Assembly: GCA_016342495.1 (NCBI GenBank)
Contig: JAEIOG010000057.1
Location: 1-33,608, forward strand
Reading direction: 5' to 3'
DNA: 33,608 nucleotides
From: Phycisphaerae bacterium
GTDB taxonomy: Bacteria; Planctomycetota; Phycisphaerae; Sedimentisphaerales; SM23-30
Part shown: in pieces, positions 10,174 through 18,721 of the stretch
How the letters are laid out: each line of letters opens with the position of its first letter
Numbering within the stretch: position 1 is the first letter of the stretch
Translations under genes and position numbers: made by a program
The notes under the pieces: model-generated
Database searches by the model: none
Told to the model about the DNA's origin: nothing
What the model saw: the letters and a program-made list of their open reading frames with translations, nothing else

Positions 10174-10194
10174 AAACTGACTAATAGTCAGTTT
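10174..10194. promoter_or_regulatory. perfect palindrome at the transcription start (TetR-like operator)
   Basis: AAACTGACT-aat-AGTCAGTTT: 9-bp arms, 3-base centre, 7 bases after the -10 box, so it covers the expected start site. The TGACTAnnAGTCA form is common among TetR-family operators. No TetR-like gene is in the window. A short RNA hairpin is an alternative reading. Confidence 0.6.
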
Positions 10195-10212
10195 AAAGTT
10201 AAAAACTAAGTA

Positions 10213-10297
10213 ACATATTAGCCAAGTGAAGCAATAAAAATAATCGGTATCGCTATCGCGATATAATTTTTATCAGCATGGGCAGAGCTCATCCTAC
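10213..10297. repeat. 85-bp composite repeat, copy B
   Basis: It has the same order as 3071-3155: ATTAGCCAAGTGAAGCAAT, ATAATCGGTATCGCTATCGC, then TTTTTATCAGCATGGGC-aga-GCTCATCCTAC. It lies in the leader of the following gene. Confidence 0.85.
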
Positions 10298-10373
10298 AAC
10301 TTGCTTGATATAGCTAATATGCTAAAAGTTTGTGTTTTTAGGTATGGTTTAAAAAATTTGGGAAGGAAATCTT

Positions 10374-12149
10374 ATGTCAAGTTCATCTGATAATTGTTCA
10401 TTGATGGGGTCGCTGCCTTTTTTGAAGTTATTCCGTTGTTTTCGGATTTCGATTCATCCGGCCAAGCTGGCTTTGGCATTGATGGCTATTTTTATCCTTT
10501 GCGTGGTGGGGTGGATAATGGATTTTGTCTGCCCGGATAGTTCCAAGGTTTATATGACTGCGCCGGGGGCTGGTCAGGTGGTTATGAGCGAGCTGGATTA
10601 TTATGCGGTTACGGCCAGCGATAAGTTGCGTGATTTTGAACAGCAGCGTGAAGTTTTTGCTAAAGATTATCGGGATTTGCTGAAAGTGTCACTTAAACAT
10701 CCGGGGAATTTTCCTAATCTTAGCGATAAAGATATTGATGACTTGCTTGATAAGGGTAAGGCTGTCGAAACTATTACCCGGCATTATGATAAATCTTATC
10801 CGGATTCACTGGCATTGCTGGATGAACTTTATCTCAAGCAAAAAGAGGGTATTCAGAAAAGCTATAATACTCTGATTGAAAAAGATGATTCTGATGCTGT
10901 GGCTTTGCGAACTAAGCTTTCGGGGGAGCTGGCTCAGTTGGAATTGGTAAATAATCAGGTTTTTGAATATTTGACTTGCGGGCCGGCGATGGATGTAGAT
11001 CAGAAGTTTGAGCCCTGGTTGGGAATTCTTTTGGCCGACGGGCAGGATGAAGTGGCGATTTCTGATGCTTTGATGTTGGCTCATGCTAACAAAATTGCGG
11101 ATCTGGCCCAGCCTAAGGGGGTGTTTAGTTCATTTTTGAAATTCAAGCTTGATAGAATGCATCGTATCGCCAGCGCTTTGGCTTTATTGGATTTTACCGC
11201 GGCGAAAAATGCTATTGTTGAAATATTTGCCGGCAGTGCTTATATGCTGCGAATGCATACGGTGATGACTTATATTTTGATGCTCGCTGGCTTGGTGGTC
11301 TGGGCGGTTTTTGGGGGGGCGATTTGTCGTATTACTGCTTTGCAGATTACCCGGGATGAACAGGTTGGGGCGATGCATGCCTTGAAATTCAGTTCATCGC
11401 GGCTTATCAATTTTATTGGTGCACCATTATGGGCTTTTGCGGTTATTTTTGCTTTTGGCGTGGTGATATGGCTATTGGGTTGGCTGGTGGTGATTCCATC
11501 GGCTGGTGCGGTTCTTGCCGGGCTGGTTTTCTGGATTACCCTTATTGCCGGAGCGGTTATCGCTTTATTTTCGATTGGCACGGCAATGAGTTTGAATATT
11601 ATGTTCCCATCGGTTGCCGTGGAAGGCTTTGACAGTTTTGATGCTTTGAGCCGTTCGCTGAATTATATTTATTCCAAGCCCTGGCATCTATTGGGTTATT
11701 CACTTATATCGGGTATTTATGGGGCGATTTGTTATTTGTTTATTCGGATGTTCGCTTTTGTTTTGCTGTTGACGACATATTATTTCTTTGCTGCTTCGGC
11801 TAATCATGGTCAGGCCAGCAATATAGCCGCCACCGGTAGACTTTCTGCGATGTGGGCCAAGCCGGCCTATAGCAATCTTCAGCCAGCGATTAACTGGAAT
11901 GCACTTTGCGGGGCAGAAACTTTTGGTGCTGTTTGTATATGGTTCTGGGTGGCTTTGGTGGCATTGTCGGTTTTGGCTTTTGCCGTTAGCTTTTTTTATT
12001 CGGTCAATACCGTTATCTATATTTTGCTCAGGCAGAAAGTTGATGGTGTGGATCTGGAAGCAGTTTATCTGGAACATCGGGTTGAAGAGCTTGTCGCCCA
12101 AGGGTTGCCTGATGAAGTCTTAACCATGAAAACGGACCCGGTGGATTAG
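10374..12149 (+). CDS. multi-pass membrane protein of unknown function
   Basis: This is a 591-residue protein. One hydrophobic segment at about 33-52 is followed by a charged, helix-rich, presumably extracytoplasmic domain (about 55-300). Next comes a membrane domain with about six further segments (near 307-330, 352-375, 380-405, 455-480 and 525-560). In the middle is a polar ITRDEQVGAMHALKFSSS segment before the third group. I do not recognise a named family. It resembles the large uncharacterised membrane proteins of planctomycetes with an N-terminal soluble insertion. The start is supported by GGGAAGGA 7 bases before ATG. It stands alone, after a promoter/operator pair and a repeat. Confidence 0.85.
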   Translation: MSSSSDNCSLMGSLPFLKLFRCFRISIHPAKLALALMAIFILCVVGWIMDFVCPDSSKVYMTAPGAGQVVMSELDYYAVTASDKLRDFEQQREVFAKDYRDLLKVSLKHPGNFPNLSDKDIDDLLDKGKAVETITRHYDKSYPDSLALLDELYLKQKEGIQKSYNTLIEKDDSDAVALRTKLSGELAQLELVNNQVFEYLTCGPAMDVDQKFEPWLGILLADGQDEVAISDALMLAHANKIADLAQPKGVFSSFLKFKLDRMHRIASALALLDFTAAKNAIVEIFAGSAYMLRMHTVMTYILMLAGLVVWAVFGGAICRITALQITRDEQVGAMHALKFSSSRLINFIGAPLWAFAVIFAFGVVIWLLGWLVVIPSAGAVLAGLVFWITLIAGAVIALFSIGTAMSLNIMFPSVAVEGFDSFDALSRSLNYIYSKPWHLLGYSLISGIYGAICYLFIRMFAFVLLLTTYYFFAASANHGQASNIAATGRLSAMWAKPAYSNLQPAINWNALCGAETFGAVCIWFWVALVALSVLAFAVSFFYSVNTVIYILLRQKVDGVDLEAVYLEHRVEELVAQGLPDEVLTMKTDPVD

Positions 12150-12156
12150 GTTGGGT

Positions 12157-12262
12157 GGCCGATTGGGGATGATATTTTATCAGGATGGGCAGAGATCATT
12201 CCGGCGGCAATCGGCCAGTGTGAATATGGAGAATATTTAACAGCGTGGGCATGGGCCACGTT
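12157..12262. repeat. degraded REP-like units inside an inverted repeat
   Basis: TTTTATCAGGATGGGCAGAGATCATTCC (12176-12203) and CAGCGTGGGC-at-GGGCCACG (about 12241-12260) are decayed copies of the ATGGGC/GCCCAT family. GGCCGATTG at 12157-12165 and CAATCGGCC at 12208-12216 form a 9-bp inverted repeat just after the membrane-protein gene. It has no T-run, so it is not a clear terminator. Nothing else is seen up to 12408. Confidence 0.55.
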
Positions 12263-12408
12263 GCCTGGCTAATTAAAATGTGATTTAAAGTTTGTGGCTA
12301 TTTCCCCATCGGGCTGCTGCGCAGACCAATGTCACCCCGTATGTTTATTGGGATTTGGCAGGTTGCGGGTACTCGGCGGCGGCGCACAGCGATAATAGAT
12401 ATTGAAAT

Positions 12409-12691
12409 TCATTCATTTTTATTCATCATAAATTGTATCGGATGCTTCACACAGGTTCCTTGTATCGGAATTTCTTTTTCGAATTTCGTTTGATTATCTT
12501 CGCTGGCGGCAAAACCTTCCTTCTTTAGGTAAACCGATAATTCATAGCCCTCAACGCCCTTAATGCAAAACCGCCCTTGCTCATCAGTTGTGGTGTAGGC
12601 AGTTACACTGTTCACTTTTGGCTCAATACCTGTTTGAACTTGGATTGACCAAAAAGATAAGTAATATAATTGCCGAGACTTTTTTTTTCAT
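12409..12691 (-). pseudogene. broken carboxypeptidase-regulatory-like domain gene
   Basis: The C-terminal frame (12615-12409) reads TTTDEQGRFCIKGVEGYEL and ends in HPIQFMMNKNE. This is the pattern of a small carboxypeptidase-regulatory-like (Cna-B-like) beta-sandwich. Upstream, the same frame continues as YLSFWSIQVQTGIEPKV but has no start. A start with signal-like MKKKVSAIILLIFL lies in another frame at 12691 and hits a stop after 22 codons. The two join if the A9 run after the ATG is read as A8. This is either a real frameshift or a homopolymer error. The protein is also much shorter than family members. Confidence 0.6.
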
Positions 12692-12764
12692 TTTTAACAC
12701 CCTAATTTTATCATTAATAATTTTCCTTCAGGAAGGCTTAACGCTTTGGCTACATCGCTGAGTA

Positions 12765-12962
12765 TCAAGCGTTCAATATACTTGGAATTGCTATATTTGG
12801 CAATAGTTGAATATGCCAATCATCGGGGCATTTGACGTAATCATGCTGCACCGGATTAAAATGGATATAATCGACATGATTTTGCAAATCCACCTCATTA
12901 CGTATACGATGCTCCTAGAACCGCCTTTGGCAGACCCAGCTTTCCGCTTCTTTACTCGCAAA
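12765..12962 (-). pseudogene. 3' remnant of a REP-associated tyrosine transposase (RAYT)
   Basis: The frame reads WVCQRRF*EHRIRNEVDLQ and then HVDYIHFNPVQHDYVKCP. This is the C-terminal signature of Y1-type REP-associated transposases (RFWEHRIRDE..HVDYIHxNPV). The TAG at 12917-12915 replaces the conserved tryptophan codon. A TGA at 12965-12963 closes the frame upstream, and a REP-like hairpin lies about 15 bp further. The catalytic His-x-His and Tyr regions are gone. Only about 66 codons survive, so it is dead. Confidence 0.8.
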
Positions 12963-12977
12963 TCATTTTGCAACCAT

Positions 12978-13007
12978 ATTTTATCAGCATGGGCAGAGCC
13001 CATCCTT
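12978..13007. repeat. REP-like unit next to the RAYT remnant
   Basis: ATTTTATCAGCATGGGC-aga-GCCCATCC. It directly abuts the 5' side of the transposase remnant, as REPs flank their RAYT gene. Confidence 0.85.
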
Positions 13008-13017
13008 GTCCCCTTTT

Positions 13018-13145
13018 GGTGTAATGAGACGTTGCATGCAGCGTCTCTACAATTTGGTGATTTAGCCGGATATGTGTTGAGGTTTAAGGTGGGGTACGGG
13101 TGCCTGGCGGGTTTGGTTTGAGACAAGGCATGCCTTGTCTCTACC
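13018..13145. repeat. R1 copy 2 plus GAGACAAGGC palindrome
   Basis: 13018-13081 repeats 2192-2254 (one arm base changed, GTTGCATGCAGC). The 22-nt palindrome with half-site GAGACAAGGC at 13120-13141 is followed by CTAC. It lies between the RAYT remnant and the methyltransferase gene. Identical palindromes are at 2946 and 23613. Confidence 0.85.
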
Positions 13146-13184
13146 GGGTATTGCCATGTATGGATTAGTTTGCCGGGTGTGTTT

Positions 13185-15035
13185 TTAGATTTGGTTGAGT
13201 TTGATTTTGTTTAGAGCGGCCAGTGCGATATTTACATTGCCAAATGGGGCGCTGACGGCGAAGCCGGCGACCCGGTCGGATATTTCATCTATCAGTTCAC
13301 GGGCGATCTGGATGCCCAGTTCCCGGCCTTGTTCCTTGGTTTTGCCTGCTGACATTCTTTTGAGCATGGCATCGGGGACCACTACGCCGGGCACTTCGTT
13401 GGCCATAAACTCGGCATTTTTGAAACTGGCAAAGGGCCAGATGCCAGCGATGACCGGGATGGCATAATCTTTGGTCGCATCGAGAAAATCATAAAGCATC
13501 TGCGGGTCAAAGATAGGCTGAGTGATAGCATATTCAGCGCCAGCTTTGACCTTACTGATATATCTTTGGATTTCACGATCCAGTTCAGCTGCGACCGGGT
13601 TGGCTCCTACGCCGATGACCATCGAAAGCGGTGGTGTAAATTCATTGCCACCAATATCAATGCCACGGTTCAGCGCAGAGGCGGCATGGGTCAGGCCAAT
13701 AGCATCCATGTCAAATACAGCTGTAGCATCGGGGTAATGGCCCAGCTTCGGTGGATCACCGGTAATAAAAAGCATATTCCGCAGGCCAATTGCCTGGGCG
13801 CCCAGTAAATCAGACTGGATGCCAATAATATTTCTATCACGACAGCAGACATGCAGTAATGGTTCGATGTCGGTATGGCGTAAAATTTCAATAGCGGTAA
13901 CCAATGGCGAAACGCGGCTGGAGGCACGCGGGCCATCGGGGATATTGATTGCGTCGATGCCATGGCTGGCGCATACTCTGGCTTTTTCTAATATGGTTGA
14001 AAGATCTGCGCCACGGGGTGGGGTGATCTCGATAGTGGTGATTTTTTCGCCGGAGACTAATTTTTGGCCAAAGCTGGAACGCTGGGCCAGCGGTATCGGC
14101 TCGGTGCCCTGAGGTTTTGCCTGATCGGTTATGGTGATAACCGATTGGTGGGCGGCGATGGCAGCTTTGTCCAGACCCCGGATAGTCTTAACTATTTCTT
14201 TTATATGAGCAGCTGAAGTTCCGCAACAGCCACCAATGATTTTTACACCTTTTTCAAAGAAGCGTTTGGCATATTCGGCCATATATTCTGGCGTGCACAT
14301 ATACATCTGGCGGCCATCAACTTCGCGGGGCATGCCAGCATTGGGATGAACTGCGATGGGTTTATCGGTAGCTTTGCGAATGGTATCGACCGCGTTGAGC
14401 ATCATGGCCGGGCCAACTGAACAATTTATTCCGACTGCTACAACCTGGTCATAACCTTGAATCTGGCTGATGGCATTAGTGAGTCGCTGGCCATAGGCGG
14501 TTTCCTGAAATTCATTGGTTGTAAGCTGAGCAATGACAGGCAATGAACAGATAGCCGCAGCTTCGATAGCGATTTGCAGCTGATCGGCACCGAGGAAAGT
14601 TTCCAGCTGGATAAAGTCCACGCCAGCATCAGCTAAGGCTTTGATCTGGACCTGAAACTGTTTTTTAAGCTTGGCTGCCTTGGCAACATCGCTGAGAATA
14701 AACTGGGTTTCAATTGGCCCGACAGCTCCGGCGACCATGATATTATCACCTGCGGCACTGCGGGCAATCTGGACTGCTTTGGTATTGATTTCAATGACTC
14801 TATCGCCAAGGCCAAAGCGTCCCAGTTTTTTTTCGCTGGCACCGAAACTGTTAGTTTCAATGAAGTCCACGCCGGCTTTGACATATTGGCTATGGACATC
14901 AGCGACAATATCGGAGCGGGTCAGGTTCAGCTCATCAAAGCAGCTGTTGAGAAACACGCCACGTTGATAAAGCTCGGTGCCCATGGCGCCATCGCCGAGG
15001 ATGACATTATTTTTTAATTTTTCTAATAAGTTCAT
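13185..15035 (-). CDS. bifunctional homocysteine S-methyltransferase / 5,10-methylenetetrahydrofolate reductase
   Basis: A 616-residue fusion like Bacillus YitJ. Residues 1-290 form the homocysteine methyltransferase barrel. It has GDGAMGTELYQRG near the N-terminus, ETNSFGASEKKL, GINCSVGP and GGCCGTSAAHI, whose three cysteines bind the catalytic zinc. Residues about 330-616 are the FAD-dependent reductase (TIEITPPRGADLS, HVCCRDRN, FITGDPPK, AEYAITQPIFDP, PVIAGIWP). It would reduce methylene-THF and pass the methyl group to homocysteine. The start is set at MNLLEKL (15035). The longer open frame upstream only translates a 7-bp tandem repeat. An S23-type cassette separates it from thiC on the same strand. 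Confidence 0.93.
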   Translation of the reverse strand: MNLLEKLKNNVILGDGAMGTELYQRGVFLNSCFDELNLTRSDIVADVHSQYVKAGVDFIETNSFGASEKKLGRFGLGDRVIEINTKAVQIARSAAGDNIMVAGAVGPIETQFILSDVAKAAKLKKQFQVQIKALADAGVDFIQLETFLGADQLQIAIEAAAICSLPVIAQLTTNEFQETAYGQRLTNAISQIQGYDQVVAVGINCSVGPAMMLNAVDTIRKATDKPIAVHPNAGMPREVDGRQMYMCTPEYMAEYAKRFFEKGVKIIGGCCGTSAAHIKEIVKTIRGLDKAAIAAHQSVITITDQAKPQGTEPIPLAQRSSFGQKLVSGEKITTIEITPPRGADLSTILEKARVCASHGIDAINIPDGPRASSRVSPLVTAIEILRHTDIEPLLHVCCRDRNIIGIQSDLLGAQAIGLRNMLFITGDPPKLGHYPDATAVFDMDAIGLTHAASALNRGIDIGGNEFTPPLSMVIGVGANPVAAELDREIQRYISKVKAGAEYAITQPIFDPQMLYDFLDATKDYAIPVIAGIWPFASFKNAEFMANEVPGVVVPDAMLKRMSAGKTKEQGRELGIQIARELIDEISDRVAGFAVSAPFGNVNIALAALNKIKLNQI

Positions 15036-15051
15036 TGTTTTGTTCCAAAAA

Positions 15052-15096
15052 AAGGCAAAAGGCAAAAGGCATAAGGCATAAGGCATAAGGCATAAG
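15052..15096. repeat. 7-bp tandem repeat, left arm of S23 cassette
   Basis: There are six consecutive heptamers, AAGGCAA twice and AAGGCAT four times, then AAG. The last 15 bases, GGCATAAGGCATAAG (15082-15096), are the exact complement of 15475-15489 on the other side of the S23 gene. The array sits just before the methyltransferase start and inflates its open frame by 17 codons. Confidence 0.9.
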
Positions 15097-15110
15097 CAAA
15101 TGCGAAATAC

Positions 15111-15473
15111 TTAGTGCTTTGCGATTTTTTTTGTTAGGGAAACAAGCATTTTTTCAATTTCAATAAGCAGGTTGGCTATATTGTCATAACTTTCGAAGGC
15201 AAGATAATTTTCACATCTGGCGATTTCCAGCTGGGTTTGAATTTCATATAAAGAACCAGTTGCCATTCTTAGAAAACGTACATAATCTTGCGTTGAATTT
15301 CTTCCATAGCCTTCGGCGATATTGCTTGGCACAGAAACAGCGGCTCGGCGGATTTGATTTGTCAGACCAAAACGTTCATCTTCTGGGAATCTTTTAGTCG
15401 CATGATATATATGTTTAACCATATCCATTGACTTTTGCCAAACAATCAAATCTCTATAAGTATTTATATTCAT
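15111..15473 (-). CDS. four-helix-bundle protein (23S rRNA intervening-sequence / S23 family)
   Basis: This 120-residue protein matches the S23 family along its length. It has YRDLIVWQKSMDMVKHIY, then FGLTNQIRRAAVSVPSNIAEGYGR (split at about residue 43) and FLRMATGSLYEIQTQLEIA. The last helix ends in KKIAKH. These proteins are often encoded inside intervening sequences of 23S rRNA or as stand-alone cassettes; their function is not settled. Here the gene is bracketed by a perfect 15-bp inverted repeat of heptamers, which suggests it arrived as a unit between thiC and the methyltransferase gene. No strong ribosome site precedes its ATG. Confidence 0.92.
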   Translation of the reverse strand: MNINTYRDLIVWQKSMDMVKHIYHATKRFPEDERFGLTNQIRRAAVSVPSNIAEGYGRNSTQDYVRFLRMATGSLYEIQTQLEIARCENYLAFESYDNIANLLIEIEKMLVSLTKKIAKH

Positions 15474-15474
15474 A

Positions 15475-15497
15475 CTTATGCCTTATGCCTAGTGCCT
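15475..15497. repeat. right arm of S23 cassette
   Basis: CTTATGCCTTATGCC (15475-15489) followed by TAGTGCCTTT. It is the inverted partner of GGCATAAGGCATAAG at 15082-15096. It ends 5 bp before the stop of thiC. Confidence 0.85.
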
Positions 15498-15502
15498 TTG
15501 AT

Positions 15503-16780
15503 TTATAATGATTCTTTCAATTCTTTGCTGATTCGCACTGAGCACCAGTCTTTGCCACACATGGTGCAGTGATCTTCATTGGGCAGCATTTTTTCTTTGT
15601 GCATTCTGGTTGCGGTTTCGGTGTCGATGGCTAAATCCAGGTGTTTGTCCCAATCGAGATTAGCTCTAGCGGTAGACAGTTCATCATCCCATTTACGGGC
15701 ATCGCCAATTTTCAGTGCGACATCGGCAGCATGGGCGGCTATCTTATAGGCAATAATCCCCTGACGGACATCGTCTGCGGTTGGCAAACCCAGATGTTCG
15801 CGTGGTGTGACATAACATAAAAACGATGCGCCATGATAGGCCGCGGCGGTTGCTCCGATAGCGCTGGTGATATGGTCATAGCCTGGAGCGATATCAGTTA
15901 CCAGTGGGCCCAGCACATAAAACGGCGCGCCATTGCAGATTTCCTGCTGAATCTTCATATTATATTCAATCTGGTCATAAGGGACATGGCCAGGGCCTTC
16001 AACCATGACCTGGCAGCCTTTGGCTTGTGCCCGGGCGGTCAGTTCGCCTAAAACCTTCAGTTCGCCAATTTGTGCTTCATCGGTAGCATCAGCTAAACAA
16101 CCGGGACGGAGGCCATCGCCTAATGAAAAGCATACATCGTTTTCGAGCATAATGTCACATAAGTCATCGAAAATAGTATAGAATGGATTTTCTTTTTTGT
16201 GATAGTTCATCCATTTAGCGATTAGTGAGCCACCGCGGCTGACGATTCCGGCCAAACGTTTTTTAACTAATGGGAGATGCTGGCGCAGGAGGCCGGCATG
16301 AATTGTGAAAAAGTCTACACCCTGGGCGGCTTGTTTGCGACAGGTTGCCAGGATATCATCATAGGTTAATTCCTGGATGGGTTTATTACCCATAATCATT
16401 TCATATAGAGGAACTGTTCCCATTGGTACCGGGCAATGGTCGATTAAATTTTTGCGGCAGCGGTCAACATCGCCACCGGTGGAAAGGTCCATCATTGCAT
16501 CAGCGCCGTATTTCAGCGCGATATTCATTTTAGCCAACTCGCAGGCATCATCGCTATCCAGCGGGGAGGCCCCGATATTGGCGTTAATCTTAGTGCTGAT
16601 GGCACGGCCTATGCCAACGGGTTTGAGCATGCCGGCGAGGTGAATTTTGTTGGCTGGGATAACCAGCTTGCCATCGGCGATATGTTGACGAATGAATTCA
16701 GCTTCGACTTTTTCAAAGTTGGCTACATATTCCATTTCTTTAGTGATAATACCCTTGCGGGCTTGTAATAATTGAGTCAT
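15503..16780 (-). CDS. thiC: phosphomethylpyrimidine synthase ThiC (short form)
   Basis: The 425 residues match the short ThiC form lacking the N-terminal extension of enterobacterial ThiC. Visible blocks are KINANIGASPLDSD, MDLSTGGDVDRCR, PVPMGTVPLYE, FFTIHAGLL, FSLGDGLRPGCLADATD, VEGPGHVPYDQ and FLCYVTPREHLGLP. The C-terminal cluster motif CTMCGKDWC binds the radical-SAM 4Fe-4S centre. The enzyme converts aminoimidazole ribotide to the HMP-P moiety of thiamine. I saw no TPP-riboswitch motif in the about 80-bp gap upstream. It runs in the same direction as the glycosidase-like gene before it and the S23 cassette after it. Confidence 0.96.
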   Translation of the reverse strand: MTQLLQARKGIITKEMEYVANFEKVEAEFIRQHIADGKLVIPANKIHLAGMLKPVGIGRAISTKINANIGASPLDSDDACELAKMNIALKYGADAMMDLSTGGDVDRCRKNLIDHCPVPMGTVPLYEMIMGNKPIQELTYDDILATCRKQAAQGVDFFTIHAGLLRQHLPLVKKRLAGIVSRGGSLIAKWMNYHKKENPFYTIFDDLCDIMLENDVCFSLGDGLRPGCLADATDEAQIGELKVLGELTARAQAKGCQVMVEGPGHVPYDQIEYNMKIQQEICNGAPFYVLGPLVTDIAPGYDHITSAIGATAAAYHGASFLCYVTPREHLGLPTADDVRQGIIAYKIAAHAADVALKIGDARKWDDELSTARANLDWDKHLDLAIDTETATRMHKEKMLPNEDHCTMCGKDWCSVRISKELKESL

Positions 16781-16862
16781 GATTGTCTTTCTGTTTTTCT
16801 TATAAAAGTGAGTAAGAGAGTAAGTGTATAATTCTCAATTTCTTAATCACTATATTTTAAAA

Positions 16863-18674
16863 TTATCCTTTGATCAGTAAAATCAGCATCTGCATCGGCG
16901 GGATGGCTGATTCATTATTTAATTGTATATATTGATAGTCAAGGTATTTCTGGGGCTGTAAAAATTCTTCCCGGGTTAGCTTGCCATGTTCGTCGAGGTC
17001 TTTAACTGATTTAATTTTAATGGGCAGGTTTCCGAAATTTAATTTTGCGTCCAGAGCCCAGTCAAAACTGATATTAAGTAATGCCACTATCATTTTTTTG
17101 TTGTCAGGTTGTCTGACGACAAATGGCACAATATCGGGTGTTTTTTCGATATGGCAGGGCAACTTGCCCCGGACCAGCCAGGTGAGCATATCACGGGTAT
17201 GCCTTTGCCGATGAATAGTCATAAGAGGGAAACAGTTATGCTTATTAACGGTAAAAGGTAAAATGATGCAGCGCTGATTCTTTTCGATATTATCAAATTT
17301 GACTGCACCGGGTGTGGTTGATTTACAATTTTTTGTCGCAAGGGTGGTGATGACTTCGCAATTTTTGTGTATTGGATCGATCAATCGCCAGTCATTTTCT
17401 TCTAAGACGTTAATCCAGGGAGTCGGGAAGCTGAAATATGGGGCGGCCAGGCCCTGGTAGCTGAGGATTTCATCTTGCACATCTTTGATTGGTCGGCCAA
17501 CAGTTGCCCCGAGCATTTCGCTATAGCCTTCGGCTTGCAATAGTTCAGCGGTATAGCAATCCATAATGACTCCAGCATTAAAGATGATTTCCAGCTGTTC
17601 ATGTTTCAGCAGTAATGGTCCGCGTCCTACCAGAATATAAGGCCAGTCCATTGTCGAATGACTTGTGACTTTGCTGACCGGGACAAAACTTACCGGTATC
17701 CCCATCCGCCATAGCATTTGGGCCCAGCAGTCGACTATGTCAGTTGTGCCATCATCGGCGATGACAATTTGTACACCTTCATTTATAAGTTTGTTTGCGG
17801 GCACATCAAAATAATCTTCAAGTTTCAGCCTTTGCTTGAGAAAGCTATTGTGCATTTGCAAAAACAGGTTTTCATGTTCGGAGGCGGTGCCGGCCATATC
17901 GAAGCAATCCAGCTGCATATTATGTATGCCCATTATCTGGTTGATATTGCTTTGCATCTGAGTTGCTTCAGCTGATTTGATATAGCCACTGGCATGATAA
18001 TTTTCCATTATAGGCACTAATTCGATTTTGTCAGCTAAGGCTTTATTTACCCCCGTTGCCAGAGCGGCGTTTAAGATACCACAGCGGTCCCGGTCTGAGA
18101 CAAAATTGCCTTCAAATGCCATCGAAACTCTTTTGCCCCCGGAAAGGGTTTCGGCGATTTCAACGGCTGTTACATCATATTGACTATAGTGGTCATGGTC
18201 CGCGGCGATCAGACCCAGCAGGGTTTTGGGTTTTTCTTTGTGGACGATCTTACTGATAGCTTTATAGAAGTTCAGCATATCCTTGCGATTCAGTTGGCCA
18301 AAAAGGTCCATTCCCCGGTCATCAACCCATAATCTAGTCGCCCGGATAGCGGTGGCCTTTTTGTACATTTTTTTGATATATTTAGTATAATCAGGGTCAC
18401 TGGGTACGTGACTTTTAAGGCCTGGCAGGATAATTTCAACGCTGACACCACGGCGGATGAGCTTGTTGGCAATTTTAATCATCCGTTCAAAACGTTCATT
18501 TAATTCGCCTACTTCGAGCATTTCATCATCATAGCCCATCGCAGTAATATCTAATGCTACGTTACGGGCATCGACCTGGGCTAAGCAGTCAATGACATTA
18601 TTGATCTTATGATCGGTATAGAGCCCGCGCCAACCGAAAGAAAGAATCATCCTTGAGTCTTGATTTTTTGTCAT
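16863..18674 (-). CDS. glycoside-hydrolase-like barrel protein of unknown specificity
   Basis: This is a 603-residue protein. Residues 1-310 look like a TIM-barrel sugar hydrolase: alternating strands such as VALDITAMGYDD, VSVEIILPG, ATRLWVDDRGMD, TLLGLIAADHDHY and LVPIMENYHA, the last with Glu-Asn. Residues about 325-440 resemble a Rossmann-like domain of the beta-galactosidase-trimerisation kind (VQIVIADDGTTD, WPYILVGRGPLLLKHEQLE). The end is beta-rich (PFVVRQPDNKKMIVALLNIS). The family is not identified with certainty, and substrate and catalytic residues are not assigned. It has no signal peptide. Start ATG at 18674 is chosen because AAAGGA lies 6 bases upstream; the frame opens 13 codons earlier without a ribosome site. 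A hairpin lies in its leader. Confidence 0.7.
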   Translation of the reverse strand: MTKNQDSRMILSFGWRGLYTDHKINNVIDCLAQVDARNVALDITAMGYDDEMLEVGELNERFERMIKIANKLIRRGVSVEIILPGLKSHVPSDPDYTKYIKKMYKKATAIRATRLWVDDRGMDLFGQLNRKDMLNFYKAISKIVHKEKPKTLLGLIAADHDHYSQYDVTAVEIAETLSGGKRVSMAFEGNFVSDRDRCGILNAALATGVNKALADKIELVPIMENYHASGYIKSAEATQMQSNINQIMGIHNMQLDCFDMAGTASEHENLFLQMHNSFLKQRLKLEDYFDVPANKLINEGVQIVIADDGTTDIVDCWAQMLWRMGIPVSFVPVSKVTSHSTMDWPYILVGRGPLLLKHEQLEIIFNAGVIMDCYTAELLQAEGYSEMLGATVGRPIKDVQDEILSYQGLAAPYFSFPTPWINVLEENDWRLIDPIHKNCEVITTLATKNCKSTTPGAVKFDNIEKNQRCIILPFTVNKHNCFPLMTIHRQRHTRDMLTWLVRGKLPCHIEKTPDIVPFVVRQPDNKKMIVALLNISFDWALDAKLNFGNLPIKIKSVKDLDEHGKLTREEFLQPQKYLDYQYIQLNNESAIPPMQMLILLIKG

Positions 18675-18721
18675 TGTAGTCCTTTTCTGCTTAGTATATT
18701 CTTCTGCCATCAAATAGGCAC

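Noticed and set aside
12791-13126. 111-codon minus-strand ORF
   Set aside because: It runs through REP units and the RAYT scrap in the wrong frame.
15036-15086. N-terminal extension MPYALCLLPFAFF of the methyltransferase/reductase
   Set aside because: It only translates the AAGGCAT heptamer array, and family members start at the MNLLEKL position.
16781-16862. TPP riboswitch before thiC
   Set aside because: The gap is only about 80 bp and lacks the CTGAGA and ACCTGA conserved blocks on the minus strand.
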